DNA of 64,000 nt from Flavobacterium sp. 1355 (GCF_017833415.1 NZ_JAFICC010000013.1:1-64000); one strand, 5' to 3'; shown: positions 43,558 to 52,173, numbered from the stretch's first letter. Notes: generated by a model from the letters alone, not told the origin. Numbers and translations are program-made.

Positions 43558-43749
43558 ATGAAAACAACAAAATTTACACGAATTGCTGTGATTATCATGG
43601 TAATTTTGTTTGTAGCTCTAAGCGTAATGAGCTGCGTAGTTCACCATTCACACAGTAACGGATCAGGAAAAATACCTCCTGGGCAGGCAAAGAAAATGTC
43701 AGGAAGCAAAAGTGCTAAGGCATATGCTCCAGGTCAGCAAAAACGCTAA
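43558..43749 (+). CDS. Small exported lipoprotein-like peptide
   Basis: A 63-residue protein with a basic start, a hydrophobic stretch (IAVIIMVILFVALS) and a probable lipobox ending at Cys26 (VMSC), then VVHHSHSNGSGKIPPGQAKK and a short basic tail containing AYAPGQQKR. Related short proteins with PPGQ-KK and YAPGQ ends occur in Bacteroidota. Some are labelled 'quinol oxidase subunit 4' in databases, as I recall, a label I do not trust. The clear promoter and terminator show it is a real, independently expressed gene. Function unknown; the His pair after the Cys could bind metal. Confidence 0.8.
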   Translation: MKTTKFTRIAVIIMVILFVALSVMSCVVHHSHSNGSGKIPPGQAKKMSGSKSAKAYAPGQQKR

Positions 43750-43753
43750 ATAT

Positions 43754-43785
43754 AAAAAGCCTTCTGAATTTCAGAAGGCTTTTTC
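43754..43785. terminator. Bidirectional terminator between convergent genes
   Basis: AAAAAGCCTTCTGA / TCAGAAGGCTTTTT hairpin lies between the small lipoprotein gene and the LamG gene, with A and T runs on both sides. Confidence 0.9.
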
Positions 43786-43810
43786 ATTTTTTCAGTATAT
43801 GTTTTATTTA

Positions 43811-44740
43811 TTACTTTTTTGCCGGCTTATTTGTTACTTTTAATAAATAAGTTCCTTCTGGTAAATCGGCTATGTTCGACGCATTAAATCCCAACACCTT
43901 ATTTCCCTGAGAGAAAACTTCAACAGTCTTTGATCCCGTATTATCAGTAGTCGCAGAAGTCGTTGTAACAGGAGCTGCTGTCGCAGGAGCTGTAGTTTTA
44001 GTTTTTACAGCTGTAGTAGCAACAGATGTTGCTTTTTTTGCTGTAACCGGAGCAGCGAATGTTTCGGCTGCCTGCGATGCACTAGGTTTTGAACTTGTAT
44101 AAGATTCCATAACTTGTTCATCGGTCATTGCAACATTATAAATTTTAAGGTCGTCTATATCTGCATTTATACCAGTTGTTGTGTTTAATGCCCCTAGCCT
44201 AAAAATATAACCTTTTGTTGTACGCAAAATACCTTCTGCGGATTTTAGCAATTCGCCATTACGATATATTTTTGAAATTTTACCGTCATAGGTAATCGCA
44301 TATTGATACCAAACTTCCTTTAGCAACGGAGCTGAAACGACAACATCATTTGTGGCACCCCATCCGGTAAAATTAGCATCTGAGTTTCCTCCAGCTGCGG
44401 TTTGCTGTAACAAACCAAAATACTGGCCATTTGCAGGACTGCCATAACCTAAAATATAATTTGGCGCTGTAATCGTATTAAATTTAACCCAGACCGATAT
44501 AGATCTTGGTTTATTATCTTGCGGCAGATCTCCAACTACAACCTGCAAAGCTTTGTTTATTAATCTTTGAGCACCTTTTGGAGCTCCCGTTCTGTCATTA
44601 ACAAAATTTGCTGTTCCTAAAAAGGAAAGAGTATTATCCTTATTATTTAGATTTCCATCAAAATTAAATTCCTGTACAGGATTTTGGGCATTGATATTTA
44701 AAAAACTTACAAACATTATAGTGAGTAGTATTTTTTTCAT
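43811..44740 (-). CDS. Secreted LamG-domain protein
   Basis: About 309 residues: signal peptide (MKKILLTIMFVSFLNINA), a concanavalin-A-like/LamG jelly-roll domain over roughly 25-210 (ISVWVKFNTITAPNYILGYG, YQYAITYDGKISKIYRNGEL, ADIDDLKIYNVAMTDEQV), then a low-complexity Ala/Thr/Val linker and a ~35-residue C-terminal unit (VEVFSQGNKVLGFNASN, then LPEGTYLLKV). That last unit resembles a shortened type IX secretion (type A) sorting domain, which would send it to the cell surface, but it lacks the usual longer tail. LamG domains bind sugars or proteins. I start at ATG 44740; an upstream frame start at 44776 precedes the signal. Confidence 0.75.
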   Translation of the reverse strand: MKKILLTIMFVSFLNINAQNPVQEFNFDGNLNNKDNTLSFLGTANFVNDRTGAPKGAQRLINKALQVVVGDLPQDNKPRSISVWVKFNTITAPNYILGYGSPANGQYFGLLQQTAAGGNSDANFTGWGATNDVVVSAPLLKEVWYQYAITYDGKISKIYRNGELLKSAEGILRTTKGYIFRLGALNTTTGINADIDDLKIYNVAMTDEQVMESYTSSKPSASQAAETFAAPVTAKKATSVATTAVKTKTTAPATAAPVTTTSATTDNTGSKTVEVFSQGNKVLGFNASNIADLPEGTYLLKVTNKPAKK

Positions 44741-45040
44741 TGGGGTAGATTTTTTGGACATTAAAACATGCGGCATTTTAACACATCTAATCTATACTAT
44801 TATACAGTTTATCGAAAATTTTACCGATGATCGACATAAATAATCGTTGAAAAAATAAAAACAGAAGATTTTACTTACTTAATATAAAATATTAATTTTA
44901 TCATTTTTCTTAAAATAATAATTTTACTGCAAAAAAAAATTAACTTCATCCCATACGAATACATTATCATTATAATTTTAAGAAAATTTCTTTCACAACT
45001 ATTCTTTTAAAATTATCTGTATTTCTGAAAACAGAAAATA
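44741..45040. other. Non-coding AT-rich gap
   Basis: About 300 bp between the LamG gene and a terminator. I see no gene, repeat or RNA in it. Confidence 0.4.
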
Positions 45041-45073
45041 AAAAAATCCTGATAGCAAACTATCAGGATTTTA
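45041..45073 (-). terminator. Terminator after the cysteine-synthase-like gene
   Basis: AAAATCCTGATAG pairs perfectly with CTATCAGGATTTT across a 4-nt loop. An A-run on the left gives a T-run on the minus strand. Confidence 0.9.
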
Positions 45074-45093
45074 TATCTAAAAAGTATTTTATA

Positions 45094-46134
45094 CTACTTT
45101 ACAAATTCAATTTTTTGAACTTCTTCTTCATTGATGCTATCAAAGAATCCTTGTTCGTTCATCCAGTCATCGCTAAATACTTTACTCATGTATCTTGAAC
45201 CGTGGTCTGGAAAAATAGCAATAATATTACTGTCTTTGGTAAACTCGCCTTCTTCTGCATATTGTTTGATTGCCTGCATTACTGCTCCTGAAGTATATCC
45301 AACAAATAAACCTTCCTTACGAGTGATCTCTCTGGCTGAGTGAGCACTTTCTTCGTCGGTTACTTTCATGAATTTATCAATAATATCAAAATCAGTTGCA
45401 GATGGGATAAGATTTTTTCCTAAACCTTCAATACGGTACGGATAAATCTCTTTATTATCAAATTCTCTTGTTTCATGGTATTTTTTCAATACTGATCCAA
45501 ATGCATCAACACCAAGAATTCTTATATTAGGATTTTGTTCTTTCAGGAATTTTGCTGTTCCGGAGATTGTTCCTCCTGTACCGCTGCATGCAATTAAATG
45601 TGTAATTTGTCCTTTTGTCTGTTCCCAGATTTCGGGACCGGTAGTGTTGTAGTGGGCATCAATATTCAGCTGGTTAAAATATTGATTAATGTAAACTGAT
45701 CCTTTCGTTTCTTCGTGTAATCGTTTAGCGACATTATAGTAAGATCTTTCATCATCGGCAGAAACGTGAGCGGGGCAAACATATACTTTGGCTCCTAAAC
45801 TTCTCAACATGTCAATTTTATCTTTCGATGATTTTGAGCTTACTGCCAAAATACAATTGTAACCTTTAATAATACTTACCATTGCAAGACTAAATCCTGT
45901 ATTTCCTGATGTAGTTTCTATAATGGTATCTCCTGGAGAAAGAATTCCTTTTTTCTCGGCTTCTTCAATAATATATAACGCTATTCTATCTTTTGAGGAA
46001 TGTCCTGGATTAAAAGCTTCTACCTTTGCGTAGAAATTTCCTTCTAACTCTTCGGTGATTTTATTTAGTTTAATAAGCGGGGTATTACCTATTAATTCTA
46101 AAACATTATTATAAGCGTTTATTTCTTCTTTCAT
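45094..46134 (-). CDS. Cysteine-synthase / cystathionine-beta-synthase family PLP enzyme
   Basis: Fold-type II PLP enzyme of about 346 residues. ELIGNTPLIKLNKI is the family start. HSSKDRIALYII carries the Schiff-base Lys (in S-S-K-D-R). ETTSGNTGFSLAMV binds substrate carboxylate, and CSGTGGTISGTAKFL binds the PLP phosphate. It lacks the CBS-pair and heme domain of eukaryotic CBS. Variation (SKDRIA rather than VKDR, HVSADDERSYYNVAK insert) resembles enzymes annotated only as 'PLP-dependent cysteine synthase family'. The substrate may be O-acetylserine, serine or another. I start at ATG 46134; a TTG at 46152 would lie within the -7 element. Confidence 0.85.
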   Translation of the reverse strand: MKEEINAYNNVLELIGNTPLIKLNKITEELEGNFYAKVEAFNPGHSSKDRIALYIIEEAEKKGILSPGDTIIETTSGNTGFSLAMVSIIKGYNCILAVSSKSSKDKIDMLRSLGAKVYVCPAHVSADDERSYYNVAKRLHEETKGSVYINQYFNQLNIDAHYNTTGPEIWEQTKGQITHLIACSGTGGTISGTAKFLKEQNPNIRILGVDAFGSVLKKYHETREFDNKEIYPYRIEGLGKNLIPSATDFDIIDKFMKVTDEESAHSAREITRKEGLFVGYTSGAVMQAIKQYAEEGEFTKDSNIIAIFPDHGSRYMSKVFSDDWMNEQGFFDSINEEEVQKIEFVK

Positions 46135-46149
46135 AAAAAAATAGTTAAT

Positions 46150-46183
46150 CAAAGGTATTTTTAATGACCCTGATAGGTTGCAA
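46150..46183 (-). promoter_or_regulatory. Promoter for the cysteine-synthase-like gene
   Basis: On the minus strand a TTG (46181-46183), 23 nt, then TACCTTTG (46150-46157). The -7 box is 15 nt before the ATG at 46134, which excludes a TTG start at 46152. Confidence 0.6.
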
Positions 46184-46203
46184 ATTTAACAAAAAATTTC
46201 TAA

Positions 46204-48267
46204 TTAGCTTTTAATTTTCTCTAAATCTAATAAAAAACTAAATTCCTTTGCTAAGTCTTTTAATGCTTCAAATCGTCCTGAAGCTCCGCCATGTCCGGCA
46301 TCCATATTGGTATCCAAAAACAAAAAATTATCATTTGTTTTCATTTCCCTCAGCTTCGCCACCCATTTTGCCGGTTCCCAGTACTGCACTTGTGAATCGT
46401 GTAATCCTGTAGAAACATACATGTTAGGGTATTCTTGTGGCTTTATATTATCATATGGTGAATACGATAACATATAATCGTAATATTTTTTATTGTTTGG
46501 GTTTCCCCACTCATCATATTCTCCGGTTGTTAACGGAATACTATCATCAAGCATTGTTGTTATAACATCAACAAAAGGAACCTGAGCAATAACTCCGTTG
46601 TATAATTCTGGCGCATCATTTATGATAACTCCCATTAACAATCCTCCTGCCGATCCTCCTTCTGCATATAAATGTTTCGAAGAAGTAAACTTTTCGTTAA
46701 TTACAAATTTAGAGCAATCGATGAAATCTGTAAAGGTATTTTTCTTTTTTAACAGTTTTCCATCTTCATACCATTGTCTTCCCAGGTCCTCACCTCCCCT
46801 TATATGGGCAATTGCGAATATAAATCCTCTGTCTAACAAAGAAAGTCTTGTCGATGAAAAATAGGTATCCATTGTGATTCCATACGAGCCATAAGCATAA
46901 AGCAATAATGGATTTTTACCATCTTTCTTAAGACCCTTCCTGTAAACCATAGAAATCGGAACTTTTACTCCATCTCTGGCTGTTGCCCAAACACGTTCTT
47001 CTGTATAGTTTTCTTTGTCAAATTTTCCTCCTAAAACCTCTTGTTCTTTTAGAATCTCTTTGGTTTTAGTTTTCATATTAAAATCAATTACAGATGACGG
47101 AGTCGCAAGTGACTGGTAACTGTAACGCAAAATATCGGTATCAAAATCTATATTTGTTGTCGTGTAAGCGTTATAAGTTTCATTTTCAAAAGGCAAATAG
47201 TAATCTTCTTCGGTATTATTCCATGGCATAATACGAATGTGATTTAATCCTTTTGCACGCTCCTCAACCACTAAATAGTTTTTAAAAATTTCAATATCTT
47301 CTAACAAAACATCTTCACGGTGCGGAATGACATCTACCCAAAACTTTTTCTCTGTCCTGTTTTCAGGCGTCTTCATAAGCTTAAAGTTGGTCGCCTTATC
47401 TTTATTTGTTAAAACATAAAAAGAATCTTCAAAATGCGAAATACTGTATTCCAGTCCGCGTACACGATTTTGAAAAACTTCAAATTCTCCATCAGGATTA
47501 TCTGAGTTTAGAATTCTGTATTCTGTTGTTAAGGTACTTCCTGAACCAATTACAATATATTTCCTTGACTTTTCTTTGCTTACAGAAACACTAAAAGTAT
47601 CATCGGTCTCATTAAAAACCAATACATCGTTCTTAGAGTCGGTATTTAGTTTATGTCTGAAGACCTTATCTGCTCTCAGTGTAACTTCATCTTGTCTGGT
47701 ATAAAAAATTGTATTGTTATCATTTGCCCATACAGATCCGCCTGTAGCATTTTCGATTTTATCTGCCAGAATTTCACCCGTTTCCAAATTTTTGATCTGG
47801 ATAGTATAAATTCTTCTTCCGACAATATCAATTCCAAAACTTGCAAATTTGTTATCAGGGCTTATACTTAAACCTCCTAGTTTAAAATAAGCATGTCCTT
47901 TTGCTAATTCATTACAATTAAATAAAATCTCTTCTTCTGCAGAAAGGCTTCCTTTTTTTCTTGAGAAAATTGGATAGTCTTGCCCGGTTTCAAATCGTGT
48001 AATGTAATAATAACCATTATAGAAGTATGGAACAGAGGAATCGTCTTCTTTGATTCTTGCTTTCATTTCTTCATACAAAGCATTCTGAAGCTCCTTTGTA
48101 TGTTCAGTCATGCTTTGGTAATATGAATTTTCCTGATTCAGATAATCAATTACTTCCGGATTCTCACGATCATTTAGCCAAAAATAATTATCAATTCGGG
48201 TTTCTTTATGTTTTTTTAGCGTTTTTGGAATTATCCTGGCCTTTGGAGCCTTTATATTGTCTGGCAT
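46204..48267 (-). CDS. Prolyl oligopeptidase family serine peptidase (oligopeptidase B type)
   Basis: S9-family serine peptidase of 687 residues that cleaves short peptides, probably after basic or prolyl residues. An N-terminal beta-propeller (about 70-400, including FSRKKGSLSAEEEILFNCNE) covers a C-terminal alpha/beta hydrolase. Catalytic Ser is in YAEGGSAGGLLMG, Asp in GLHDSQVQYWEPAKW and His in MDAGHGGASGR. RGGEDLGRQWYEDGK is the typical oligopeptidase-B segment. There is no signal peptide, so it is cytosolic, in contrast to secreted relatives. It is divergent from the YbaB gene, and a -7 element lies just upstream. Confidence 0.92.
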   Translation of the reverse strand: MPDNIKAPKARIIPKTLKKHKETRIDNYFWLNDRENPEVIDYLNQENSYYQSMTEHTKELQNALYEEMKARIKEDDSSVPYFYNGYYYITRFETGQDYPIFSRKKGSLSAEEEILFNCNELAKGHAYFKLGGLSISPDNKFASFGIDIVGRRIYTIQIKNLETGEILADKIENATGGSVWANDNNTIFYTRQDEVTLRADKVFRHKLNTDSKNDVLVFNETDDTFSVSVSKEKSRKYIVIGSGSTLTTEYRILNSDNPDGEFEVFQNRVRGLEYSISHFEDSFYVLTNKDKATNFKLMKTPENRTEKKFWVDVIPHREDVLLEDIEIFKNYLVVEERAKGLNHIRIMPWNNTEEDYYLPFENETYNAYTTTNIDFDTDILRYSYQSLATPSSVIDFNMKTKTKEILKEQEVLGGKFDKENYTEERVWATARDGVKVPISMVYRKGLKKDGKNPLLLYAYGSYGITMDTYFSSTRLSLLDRGFIFAIAHIRGGEDLGRQWYEDGKLLKKKNTFTDFIDCSKFVINEKFTSSKHLYAEGGSAGGLLMGVIINDAPELYNGVIAQVPFVDVITTMLDDSIPLTTGEYDEWGNPNNKKYYDYMLSYSPYDNIKPQEYPNMYVSTGLHDSQVQYWEPAKWVAKLREMKTNDNFLFLDTNMDAGHGGASGRFEALKDLAKEFSFLLDLEKIKS

Positions 48268-48297
48268 GGATTAAGCATTAATTTTAAATATGAAGGG

Positions 48298-48305
48298 CAA
48301 AAGTA
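48298..48305 (-). promoter_or_regulatory. -7 element for the oligopeptidase gene
   Basis: TACTTTTG on the minus strand matches TAnnTTTG, 30 nt before the ATG at 48267. A -33 TTG at the right spacing was not seen. Confidence 0.5.
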
Positions 48306-48351
48306 CTATAAACACAATAGAACAGAATTAATTTTTTCTTAAATTATTGCA

Positions 48352-48381
48352 TTGATTTAATACAGCAATATACTAATTTTG
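48352..48381 (+). promoter_or_regulatory. Full promoter for the YbaB-family gene
   Basis: TTG (48352-48354), 19 nt, TAATTTTG (48374-48381), 27 nt before the ATG at 48409. Both halves and spacing are ideal. Confidence 0.75.
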
Positions 48382-48408
48382 TATGAAATAATTTAAAAAT
48401 CAACAAAA

Positions 48409-48729
48409 ATGGATTTAATGGGAATGATGGGTAAGCTTAAAGAGACCCAACAAAAAATTGAAGATACAAAAAAGCGTCTTGATACTGTTTTAATTGACGA
48501 ACAAAGTGCTGATGGATTATTGAATATAACATTGACAGCGAATAGAAAAGTAAAATCAATCTCTATAGATGATTCTTTACTTGAAGATAAAGAACAACTG
48601 GAAGATTATTTAATCGTAACCTTAAATAAAGCTATAGAAAAAGCTACAAGTGTAAACGAAAAAGAACTTGATGCCGTTGCCAAAATGGACATGCCTATGA
48701 TTCCTGGAATGGATAATTTGTTTAAGTAA
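48409..48729 (+). CDS. YbaB/EbfC-family nucleoid-associated protein
   Basis: A 106-residue DNA-binding protein of the YbaB/EbfC family, which forms homodimers ('tweezers') on DNA. GMMGKLKETQQKIEDTKKRL is the helix-1 region. SADGLLNITLTANRKVKSI forms the beta sheet (a divergent form of GGGLVKVTMNG...). ELDAVAKMDMPMIPGMDNLF gives the Met/Pro-rich C-terminal end. It is usually next to recR/dnaX, but not here. A full-consensus promoter drives it. The tail borders a family B-type repeat. Confidence 0.88.
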   Translation: MDLMGMMGKLKETQQKIEDTKKRLDTVLIDEQSADGLLNITLTANRKVKSISIDDSLLEDKEQLEDYLIVTLNKAIEKATSVNEKELDAVAKMDMPMIPGMDNLFK

Positions 48730-48737
48730 AAAATATA

Positions 48738-48796
48738 GTTAGAAGTTATGGGTTAAAGGTTGAACGGCTTCTAACTCATAACTTCAAACTTATACT
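48738..48796. repeat. Family B-type repeat after the YbaB gene
   Basis: GTTAGAAG (48738-48745) is complementary to CTTCTAAC (48768-48775), and AAGTTATG-type words pair with CATAACTT further on. The element fills the gap between convergent genes and may act as their terminator, though it has no T-run. Confidence 0.65.
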
Positions 48797-48797
48797 T

Positions 48798-49817
48798 TTA
48801 AATCTTCGAGAGCATTTCAAGTACATAGTTATGCATCACTTCTCTGTAATCCAGATGTGTTACAATTCGGAGCTTATTATGCCCCATTGAACTTATTGAG
48901 ATATTTTTTTGTTTCAATTTTTCTATTAAAAGCTGGTCGCTGTATCCTTCTGCAAGTGAAAATATCAAAATATTAGTTTCTACAGGTTCTACAGCTGCTA
49001 CCCAGGATTTTGTACTTAAAATATTTGCAATTTCTTTTGCTCTTCTGTGATCTTCAGCCAATCTTTCTATATTGTGTGCCAATGCATATAATCCTGCTGC
49101 AGCCAAATATCCAACCTGACGCATTCCTCCACCAAGTATTTTTCTGATTCTCAACGCTCTGTGAATATCTGCTTTGGTTCCAAGCAATACAGAACCAATT
49201 GGAGCTCCCAATCCTTTTGACAGACAAACCGATATCGTATCGAAAATAGCACCAAATTCTTTCGGGTTTTGTCTCTTTGCAACCAACGCATTCCAAATTC
49301 TGGCACCATCCAAATGGAATTTCAAATTATTAGCATCACAAACTTTTTTTATTTCTCTTAAATCATCAAGTTCATAACAGGCACCACCGCCTTTATTGGT
49401 TGTGTTTTCTACACAAACCAAACTTGTCAGCGGGCTGTGATAAAATTCAGGATCATTGATTGCAGCTGCAACCTGAGAGGCATTTATCATTCCGCGGTGT
49501 CCGTCTAACAGACAGCATGAAACTCCACTGTTAAAAGAAGCTCCACCGCCTTCATAATGATAAACATGGGCATATTTGTCTGCAATTAATTGTTCTCCCG
49601 GCTGTGTATGTAATTTAATCGCAGTTTGGTTTGCCATAGTTCCGGAAGGGAAAAAAAGTCCGGCTTCCATTCCAAAAAATTCAGCTACTCTTGTTTCAAG
49701 TTCTATAACTGTAGGATCCTGTTTATATACGTCGTCACCCACCTGGGCATTAAACATATACTGTAACATTTCATGTGAAGGTTTGGTAATGGTATCGCTA
49801 ATTAAATTTATTTCCAT
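48798..49817 (-). CDS. ltaE: Low-specificity L-threonine aldolase
   Basis: PLP enzyme of the threonine aldolase/beta-eliminating lyase family. It splits L-threonine or L-allo-threonine into glycine and acetaldehyde. SDTITKPSHEMLQYM is the family start. VGDDVYKQDPT and MANQTAIKLH place the PLP, and the Schiff-base Lys is in SVCLSKGLGAPIGSV. FHLDGARIWNALV contains the conserved Asp/Arg. Length 339 is normal. It reaches back from threonine to glycine, so it opposes the thr operon at 28 kb. It is divergent from prfB; its -7 element is at 49849. Confidence 0.94.
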   Translation of the reverse strand: MEINLISDTITKPSHEMLQYMFNAQVGDDVYKQDPTVIELETRVAEFFGMEAGLFFPSGTMANQTAIKLHTQPGEQLIADKYAHVYHYEGGGASFNSGVSCCLLDGHRGMINASQVAAAINDPEFYHSPLTSLVCVENTTNKGGGACYELDDLREIKKVCDANNLKFHLDGARIWNALVAKRQNPKEFGAIFDTISVCLSKGLGAPIGSVLLGTKADIHRALRIRKILGGGMRQVGYLAAAGLYALAHNIERLAEDHRRAKEIANILSTKSWVAAVEPVETNILIFSLAEGYSDQLLIEKLKQKNISISSMGHNKLRIVTHLDYREVMHNYVLEMLSKI

Positions 49818-49848
49818 ATTATAAAAACTATGTCTTATTTTTGTACAA

Positions 49849-49856
49849 CAAAATTA
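49849..49856 (-). promoter_or_regulatory. -7 element for ltaE
   Basis: TAATTTTG on the minus strand matches TAnnTTTG and is 31 nt before the ATG at 49817. Another exact -7 (TATTTTTG, 49836-49843) is present on the plus strand, toward prfB, but it lies 124 nt before that ATG. Confidence 0.5.
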
Positions 49857-49967
49857 CGTATTACTGACAGTTATTCGAGACAAGTTTTAATAAACTTTAA
49901 CCTTATGAATATCCGGAACCAAAATAACGTAATATTTATAAAAAACATATAAAACTACTATTAATTT

Positions 49968-51066
49968 ATGACAACTACCGAGCAAATAAAAGGTATTGTG
50001 GAGCGCCTTGGTGCGTTGAGGAGGTATCTTTGACGTTGATGCCAAACTAATTGAAATTGCCAACGAAGAAGAAAAAACTTTTGCACCTGATTTTTGGAAC
50101 AATGCCAAAGAAGCCGAGATTATTGTAAAAAATCTTCGAAACAAGAAAAAATGGATTGAAGATTATAATAAAGCCATCGAACTTACTGATGAGCTGCAGC
50201 TTGCATATGATTTTTATAAAGAAGGGGAACTTTCTGCAGAGGAATTAGATGAGCATTATAATACAACTCAGGCTCATATCGAAAACATCGAGTTTAAAAA
50301 CATGCTTTCTGACGAAGGAGACAGTTTAAGTGCCGTTGTTCAGATTACTGCCGGAGCCGGAGGAACTGAAAGCTGTGACTGGGCCGGAATGTTGATGCGT
50401 ATGTACATGATGTGGGGCGAAAGTTATGGCTACAAAATCAAAGAATTAAACTTTCAGGAAGGCGAGGTTGCCGGTATAAAAACCGTAACTTTAGAGTTTG
50501 AAGGCGATTATTCCTTTGGTTATTTAAAAGGAGAAAATGGTGTTCACCGTTTAGTAAGAATCTCTCCTTTTGACAGTAATGCCAAACGTCATACTTCGTT
50601 TGTGTCTGTGTATGTTTATCCTCTTGTTGATGACAGTATCGAAATTGACATTAACCCTGCTGATATCGAAATTACAACTTCACGTTCAAGTGGTGCGGGA
50701 GGACAAAACGTGAACAAGGTTGAAACGAAAGTACAATTGGTACACAAACCAACCGGAATTCAGATTCAATGCTCAGAAACACGTTCGCAGCAAGACAACA
50801 GACAGCGTGCCATGCAGATGTTACGTTCTCAGTTGTATGAAATCGAACTAAAAAAACAACAAGCACAACGAGCGGATATCGAAGCCGGAAAAATGAAAAT
50901 CGAATGGGGTTCTCAAATACGTAATTATGTAATGCAGCCCTACAAATTAGTGAAAGATGTTCGTACTGGCTACGAAACCAGCGATGTTGATGGCGTAATG
51001 AACGGAAATATTGATCCATTCCTGAAAGCATTTTTAATGATGATGGGGCAAAAAGAAGATGAATAA
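49968..51066 (+). CDS. prfB: Peptide chain release factor 2, via programmed +1 frameshift
   Basis: RF2 ends translation at UGA and UAA. The true start is ATG 49968 (MTTTEQIKGIVERLGALRRY). After 21 codons the frame meets TGA 50031-50033, where the ribosome moves +1 at CTT-TGA-C and continues as LDVDAKLIE... to 51066. The product is about 365 residues, the family norm. The codon-recognition tripeptide SPF (VRISPFDSNAKRH) identifies RF2 rather than RF1. The catalytic GGQ is in SSGAGGQNVNKVETK. A simple reading starting inside the second frame (50302) would miss the first ~111 residues. msrB follows. Divergent from ltaE. Confidence 0.95.
50019..50034 (+). promoter_or_regulatory. RF2 programmed frameshift site with internal Shine-Dalgarno
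   Basis: AGGAGG (50019-50024), 3 nt, CTT TGA C (50028-50034). This is the classic autoregulation site: low RF2 lets the ribosome pause at UGA and slip +1, aided by pairing of AGGAGG with the anti-Shine-Dalgarno of 16S rRNA. Confidence 0.93.
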
Positions 51067-51073
51067 GTGTTTC

Positions 51074-51122
51074 GTTTACAGTCTCAGTTTTAGTTACTGA
51101 GACTGTAAACTGAGACTGTAAC
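51074..51122. repeat. Hairpin and partial third arm between prfB and msrB
   Basis: GTTTACAGTCTCAGT (51074-51088) is perfectly complementary to 51096-51110 with a 7-nt loop. A partial third copy, TGAGACTGTAACT, follows to 51123. No T-run follows. Located only 14 bp before msrB's ATG, it may affect that gene's expression. Confidence 0.8.
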
Positions 51123-51136
51123 TAAAAATAAAGATT

Positions 51137-51583
51137 ATGATAAAATGGGCAGATGTAATTCGTTTTACAAACAAAGGAAATCCAACTCCTGATAAAAGAG
51201 TAGAGAAATCTGAAGAAGAATGGAAACAAATTTTAACTCCTGAAGAATTTCAGGTAACACGCTTAAAAGGAACAGAAAGATCTTTTAGTTCAGAATTATG
51301 CAGTTTATTTGATCCGGGTATCTACGCATGCAAATGTTGTGGCACTATACTTTTTGACGCAAATGAAAAATTTGAATCAGGAACAGGCTGGCCCTCGTTC
51401 ACGCAGCCATTAAAAGAAAATGCAATCGCATATCATGCCGACAAATCTTACGGAATGATTCGTGTAGAAGTGGTATGCAATACATGCGATGCCCATTTGG
51501 GGCATGTTTTTCCCGATGGCCCTGAACCAAGTGGACTACGATATTGCATTAATGCTGTTTCACTTAACAAAATAAAAGAATAA
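51137..51583 (+). CDS. msrB: Peptide-methionine (R)-S-oxide reductase
   Basis: Reduces methionine-R-sulfoxide in proteins back to methionine. Catalytic Cys137 is in GLRYCINAVSL (Cys, not selenocysteine). Zinc ligands are CKCC (Cys65 and Cys68) and CNTC (Cys114 and Cys117). GTGWPSF, FEGTGWPSF-type, and HLGHVFPDGP complete the family pattern. No resolving Cys typical of some forms is obvious apart from these. No signal peptide, so it is cytosolic. 70 bp downstream of prfB. A strong terminator follows. Confidence 0.95.
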   Translation: MIKWADVIRFTNKGNPTPDKRVEKSEEEWKQILTPEEFQVTRLKGTERSFSSELCSLFDPGIYACKCCGTILFDANEKFESGTGWPSFTQPLKENAIAYHADKSYGMIRVEVVCNTCDAHLGHVFPDGPEPSGLRYCINAVSLNKIKE

Positions 51584-51603
51584 ATAAGTTTTTAGTAATA
51601 TTC

Positions 51604-51641
51604 AAAAGCGATTCATTTACAGAAATGAATCGCTTTTTTTT
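51604..51641 (+). terminator. Terminator after msrB
   Basis: AAAAGCGATTCATTT pairs perfectly with AAATGAATCGCTTTT across 4 nt, followed by T-run. Confidence 0.92.
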
Positions 51642-52173
51642 GCGTTGTAAATTGATTATAAAGACATTACAAGTATAAATCAAATTTATTTGTTAAGTAT
51701 TTTTTTTTAATGTTTATCTTACTAATGTTTTTTTTACAGAGTGTTAATTCTACAAATACGCAAAAAAATAAGTTTTTTATTTATTTTTCTGCTTCTGTTA
51801 AAAATAAAACACATATAGCGAAACAGCGTAGATTATTTTAAATCAAGAAATTTGAAATATTTAAACTTATTATGAAAAATAACTATTATATATTTATTTA
51901 AATAGCTTAAAATCAAATAATTACAAATTAAATGATTTTAAAAAGCTTTATAGTTCAAATTCAAGAAAAGCATAATACAGTATAAAAAGAAAGCTAAAGG
52001 ATAGTCAGGATTTTAAAAAACAATTAATAATTCAATATTTTAAATGTTAAAAAAATAATTTAAAAATCATTTTCGCAAAAAATATTTAAGAAACTTCAAA
52101 ATAAGATTAGGTAATTCAAATCTATTTTATTTTATTTGGCGAAAATTAACCCCAAATAAATTTAATTCAATAG
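51642..52173. other. Long AT-rich non-coding region before lpxD
   Basis: About 530 bp of very AT-rich DNA without a supported gene. The only structure I can point to is the inverted repeat TTTATTTGG (52131-52139) and CCAAATAAA (52152-52160), 14 nt before lpxD, which could be an operator or an mRNA hairpin. No clear TAnnTTTG element was found. Confidence 0.5.

Noticed and set aside
50302..51066. Complete short prfB gene starting at an internal ATG, or a broken prfB
   Set aside because: The N-terminal part and the start lie upstream in another frame joined by the classical CTT TGA C recoding site, so the gene is intact.
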